A stretch of DNA of 64,000 nucleotides from DATMER01 sp963741305 (GTDB taxonomy: Bacteria; Acidobacteriota; Thermoanaerobaculia; Multivoradales; UBA5704). The notes under the pieces were generated by a model. The model had not been told where the DNA came from. It searched no databases and worked only from the letters and a program-made list of their open reading frames with translations. Positions 62,598-64,000 of the stretch are shown here, one piece after another. Where the stretch lies: positions 558,001 through 622,000 of the forward strand of contig CAVUHL010000003.1 in assembly GCA_963741305.1 (NCBI GenBank), in the 5' to 3' direction. Numbering within the stretch: the stretch's first letter is position 1; each line of letters opens with the position of its first letter. Both the position numbers and the translations under genes were made by a program.

Positions 62598-64000
62598 GGC
62601 CCTACTCTATCCCCGTCGCTCCCCCTGGCTCCTCTACATCGGGGTGCTCGTTTTCGTCGTCTTCGCCTGGATCTCCGCGCATGCCATCCATCGCGAGTGG
62701 CAGCGCCGGCTCGGCGAGGAGCGCTCCGAGACGCTCTACCAGCTCGTCCAGGACAAGACACCGCCGCGGCCCACCGAAACCCCGGGCATTTCCGCTTGGC
62801 TGCACCTCGCGCTGAAGCGCTATGCGGCCACCCTGGAGCATGGCGAGGTGATGACCTGGGAGGATCGGCGGTCTGTGCCTCCCGGCTTGGCCGGGTTGCG
62901 CGACTTACTGGCAACACCAGTCGAGCCGTCAGCCGCTGAGCCGCGCCTGGTTTCTTTGACGAATGAGGAGACGAACCTCCAGTTCCGAGCCCAGCGCTTT
63001 GCGGAGATCGATGGCCACTGGCTCGTGGTGACCCGCCGCAAGGCGCTCGACGCGGGTGATCCGGCCTCGGACCGCTTCCTCGCCAGGACCGGTCCCCACC
63101 TGCTGCGCCTGGCCCGCCGCATTCCGGCTGGCTCGCCTCGGGTGGTGCGCGTCTACGCCCTCTCCGAGGATGGCACGCTGGTCTCGATGCCGCTGGCCGA
63201 GCTCACCGAGGACCCAGCGGCCCGGCGGCGGGCAGCCCTCGACGAGGGGCGCGAGTTCCGCAAAGTCCCGCAGCTCCCCAACTTCGTCTCCAACGAGTTC
63301 TTCTTCCAGTTTGACTTCAGCAGGCCGGCCGGGCAGGTCTACTACTCGGGGCTTTATCTGGACCTCGGCGGCCAGGGGGTGGTAGCCACGATCATCGTCC
63401 CCTATGTAGAGGACGACTCCCTCGGCGTGCTGGGCACGGACGTGGCCTTCGATGTCGATTGGAAAGCCTTCGCGCGCCAGATCGAGCCACCCATGGTGGC
63501 CGAGGTGGTCCGCCTCGGCACGCTCCCCGAGGGACGCTGGCGGCCTTGGAGCGACCTGGAGGCCGCGCTGCCCCAACGCAGCCGGCTCGCTCCTGCCGTG
63601 ACCGCTCTCGCGCAGCGCGAGCGGCGGGAGGGGCTGTTCGTCGCACCCGGGTCGGTGCAGGAGGCGGTGGTGGAGGGGCAGGGCGCCGTGGCCGCTCTCC
63701 AGATGGCGGCGGATACCTGGCTCGTCGTGCTCTTCCCCCGGACGGGGGCGACATCCCCGGTCCTCAGCCTCGGTTTACTGAGCGTCCTCTTCCTCTTCCT
63801 GATCGCGGGCTTCGAGGTCCACCGCCGCCGGGCCGAGCAGGCGCAGGACAAGGCCGAGCGCGAACTGGCCGAGAAGCAGAACCTCCTGAACACCATGCAG
63901 GTCCCCCTTCTGGTCGTGGACCCCAATTCGGACGCGGTCGTGTTCGGCAACGAGGCAGCCCGCCGGCTGGGCATCGAGACGGGGGTGCGCATGGCCGACC
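62596..64000 (+). CDS. Membrane sensor with PAS domain, 3' end cut by window
   Basis: The frame from ATG 62596 is open to the end of the window. It starts with a membrane segment (SPWLLYIGVLVFVVFAWISA), continues with an extracytoplasmic region of about 370 residues, then a second membrane segment (VLSLGLLSVLFLFLIAGF), a coiled linker (AEQAQDKAERELAEKQ) and the beginning of a PAS domain (LLNTMQVPLLVVDPNSDAVV, then FGNEAARRLGI). This is the layout of a sensor histidine kinase or similar output protein; the output domain lies outside the window. No ribosome site is visible on the plus strand. Confidence 0.8.
   Translation, partial: MALLYPRRSPWLLYIGVLVFVVFAWISAHAIHREWQRRLGEERSETLYQLVQDKTPPRPTETPGISAWLHLALKRYAATLEHGEVMTWEDRRSVPPGLAGLRDLLATPVEPSAAEPRLVSLTNEETNLQFRAQRFAEIDGHWLVVTRRKALDAGDPASDRFLARTGPHLLRLARRIPAGSPRVVRVYALSEDGTLVSMPLAELTEDPAARRRAALDEGREFRKVPQLPNFVSNEFFFQFDFSRPAGQVYYSGLYLDLGGQGVVATIIVPYVEDDSLGVLGTDVAFDVDWKAFARQIEPPMVAEVVRLGTLPEGRWRPWSDLEAALPQRSRLAPAVTALAQRERREGLFVAPGSVQEAVVEGQGAVAALQMAADTWLVVLFPRTGATSPVLSLGLLSVLFLFLIAGFEVHRRRAEQAQDKAERELAEKQNLLNTMQVPLLVVDPNSDAVVFGNEAARRLGIETGVRMAD

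Overview
The window is 64 kb of high-GC bacterial chromosome with no rRNA, tRNA, CRISPR or recognisable plasmid or phage genes. The gene content suggests an Acidobacteriota member, perhaps Thermoanaerobaculia. The hints are membrane-tethered winged-helix/TolB-like/TPR regulators, a TonB receptor with an N-terminal carboxypeptidase-regulatory domain, an S46 dipeptidyl-peptidase, secreted HExxH peptidases and a Ser/Thr kinase fused to an AAA/TPR sensor. This assignment is an inference from gene families; no marker gene was available.

Layout. 1-5776: two overlapping winged-helix/TPR regulators, the first cut by the window edge. 5920-8494: a secreted S46 peptidase divergent from a cold-shock gene with its own sigma-70-like promoter and a hairpin-bearing leader. 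8574-17063: a giant NdvB-like cyclic beta-glucan synthase, followed by two tiny membrane proteins. 17569-21291: an HTH-TPR protein and Ku on the minus strand, and a ligase-polymerase LigD on the plus strand, together an NHEJ locus. 21356-27961: a tandem pair of secreted metallopeptidases. 28052-32877: a membrane protein, a secreted cyanophycinase-like protein and a TonB-dependent receptor. 32932-37346: two sulfatase-fold/TPR proteins. 37660-41115: a kinase/AAA/TPR protein. 41507-42067: a ParDE toxin-antitoxin pair. 42118-47272: a DUF2339/DUF3999 membrane operon. 47790-49315: two small secreted proteins. 49393-52713: an AlkZ-like DNA glycosylase, a DUF559 nuclease element, and an orphan outer-membrane efflux lipoprotein fused to the remnant of a GAF regulator. 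52899-61188: a minus-strand operon of two FG-GAP double-propeller proteins, a SPINDLY/OGT-type glycosyltransferase and a TIGR03032 protein. 61629-64000: an unknown protein divergent from a sensor protein cut by the window end.

Two structures are not explained by the genes. First, three intergenic arrays (37360-37644, 48142-48348 and 61320-61583) have unrelated sequences but share an exact 21-bp period, with a short inverted repeat in each unit. Second, a family of GC-rich REP-like hairpins occurs as solo copies, as a 244-bp inverted pair and as a 555-bp inverted pair flanking a DUF559 nuclease gene, which looks like a small mobile element. Tandem duplication is common: the regulators, peptidases, sulfatase-fold proteins and propeller proteins all occur as adjacent pairs.
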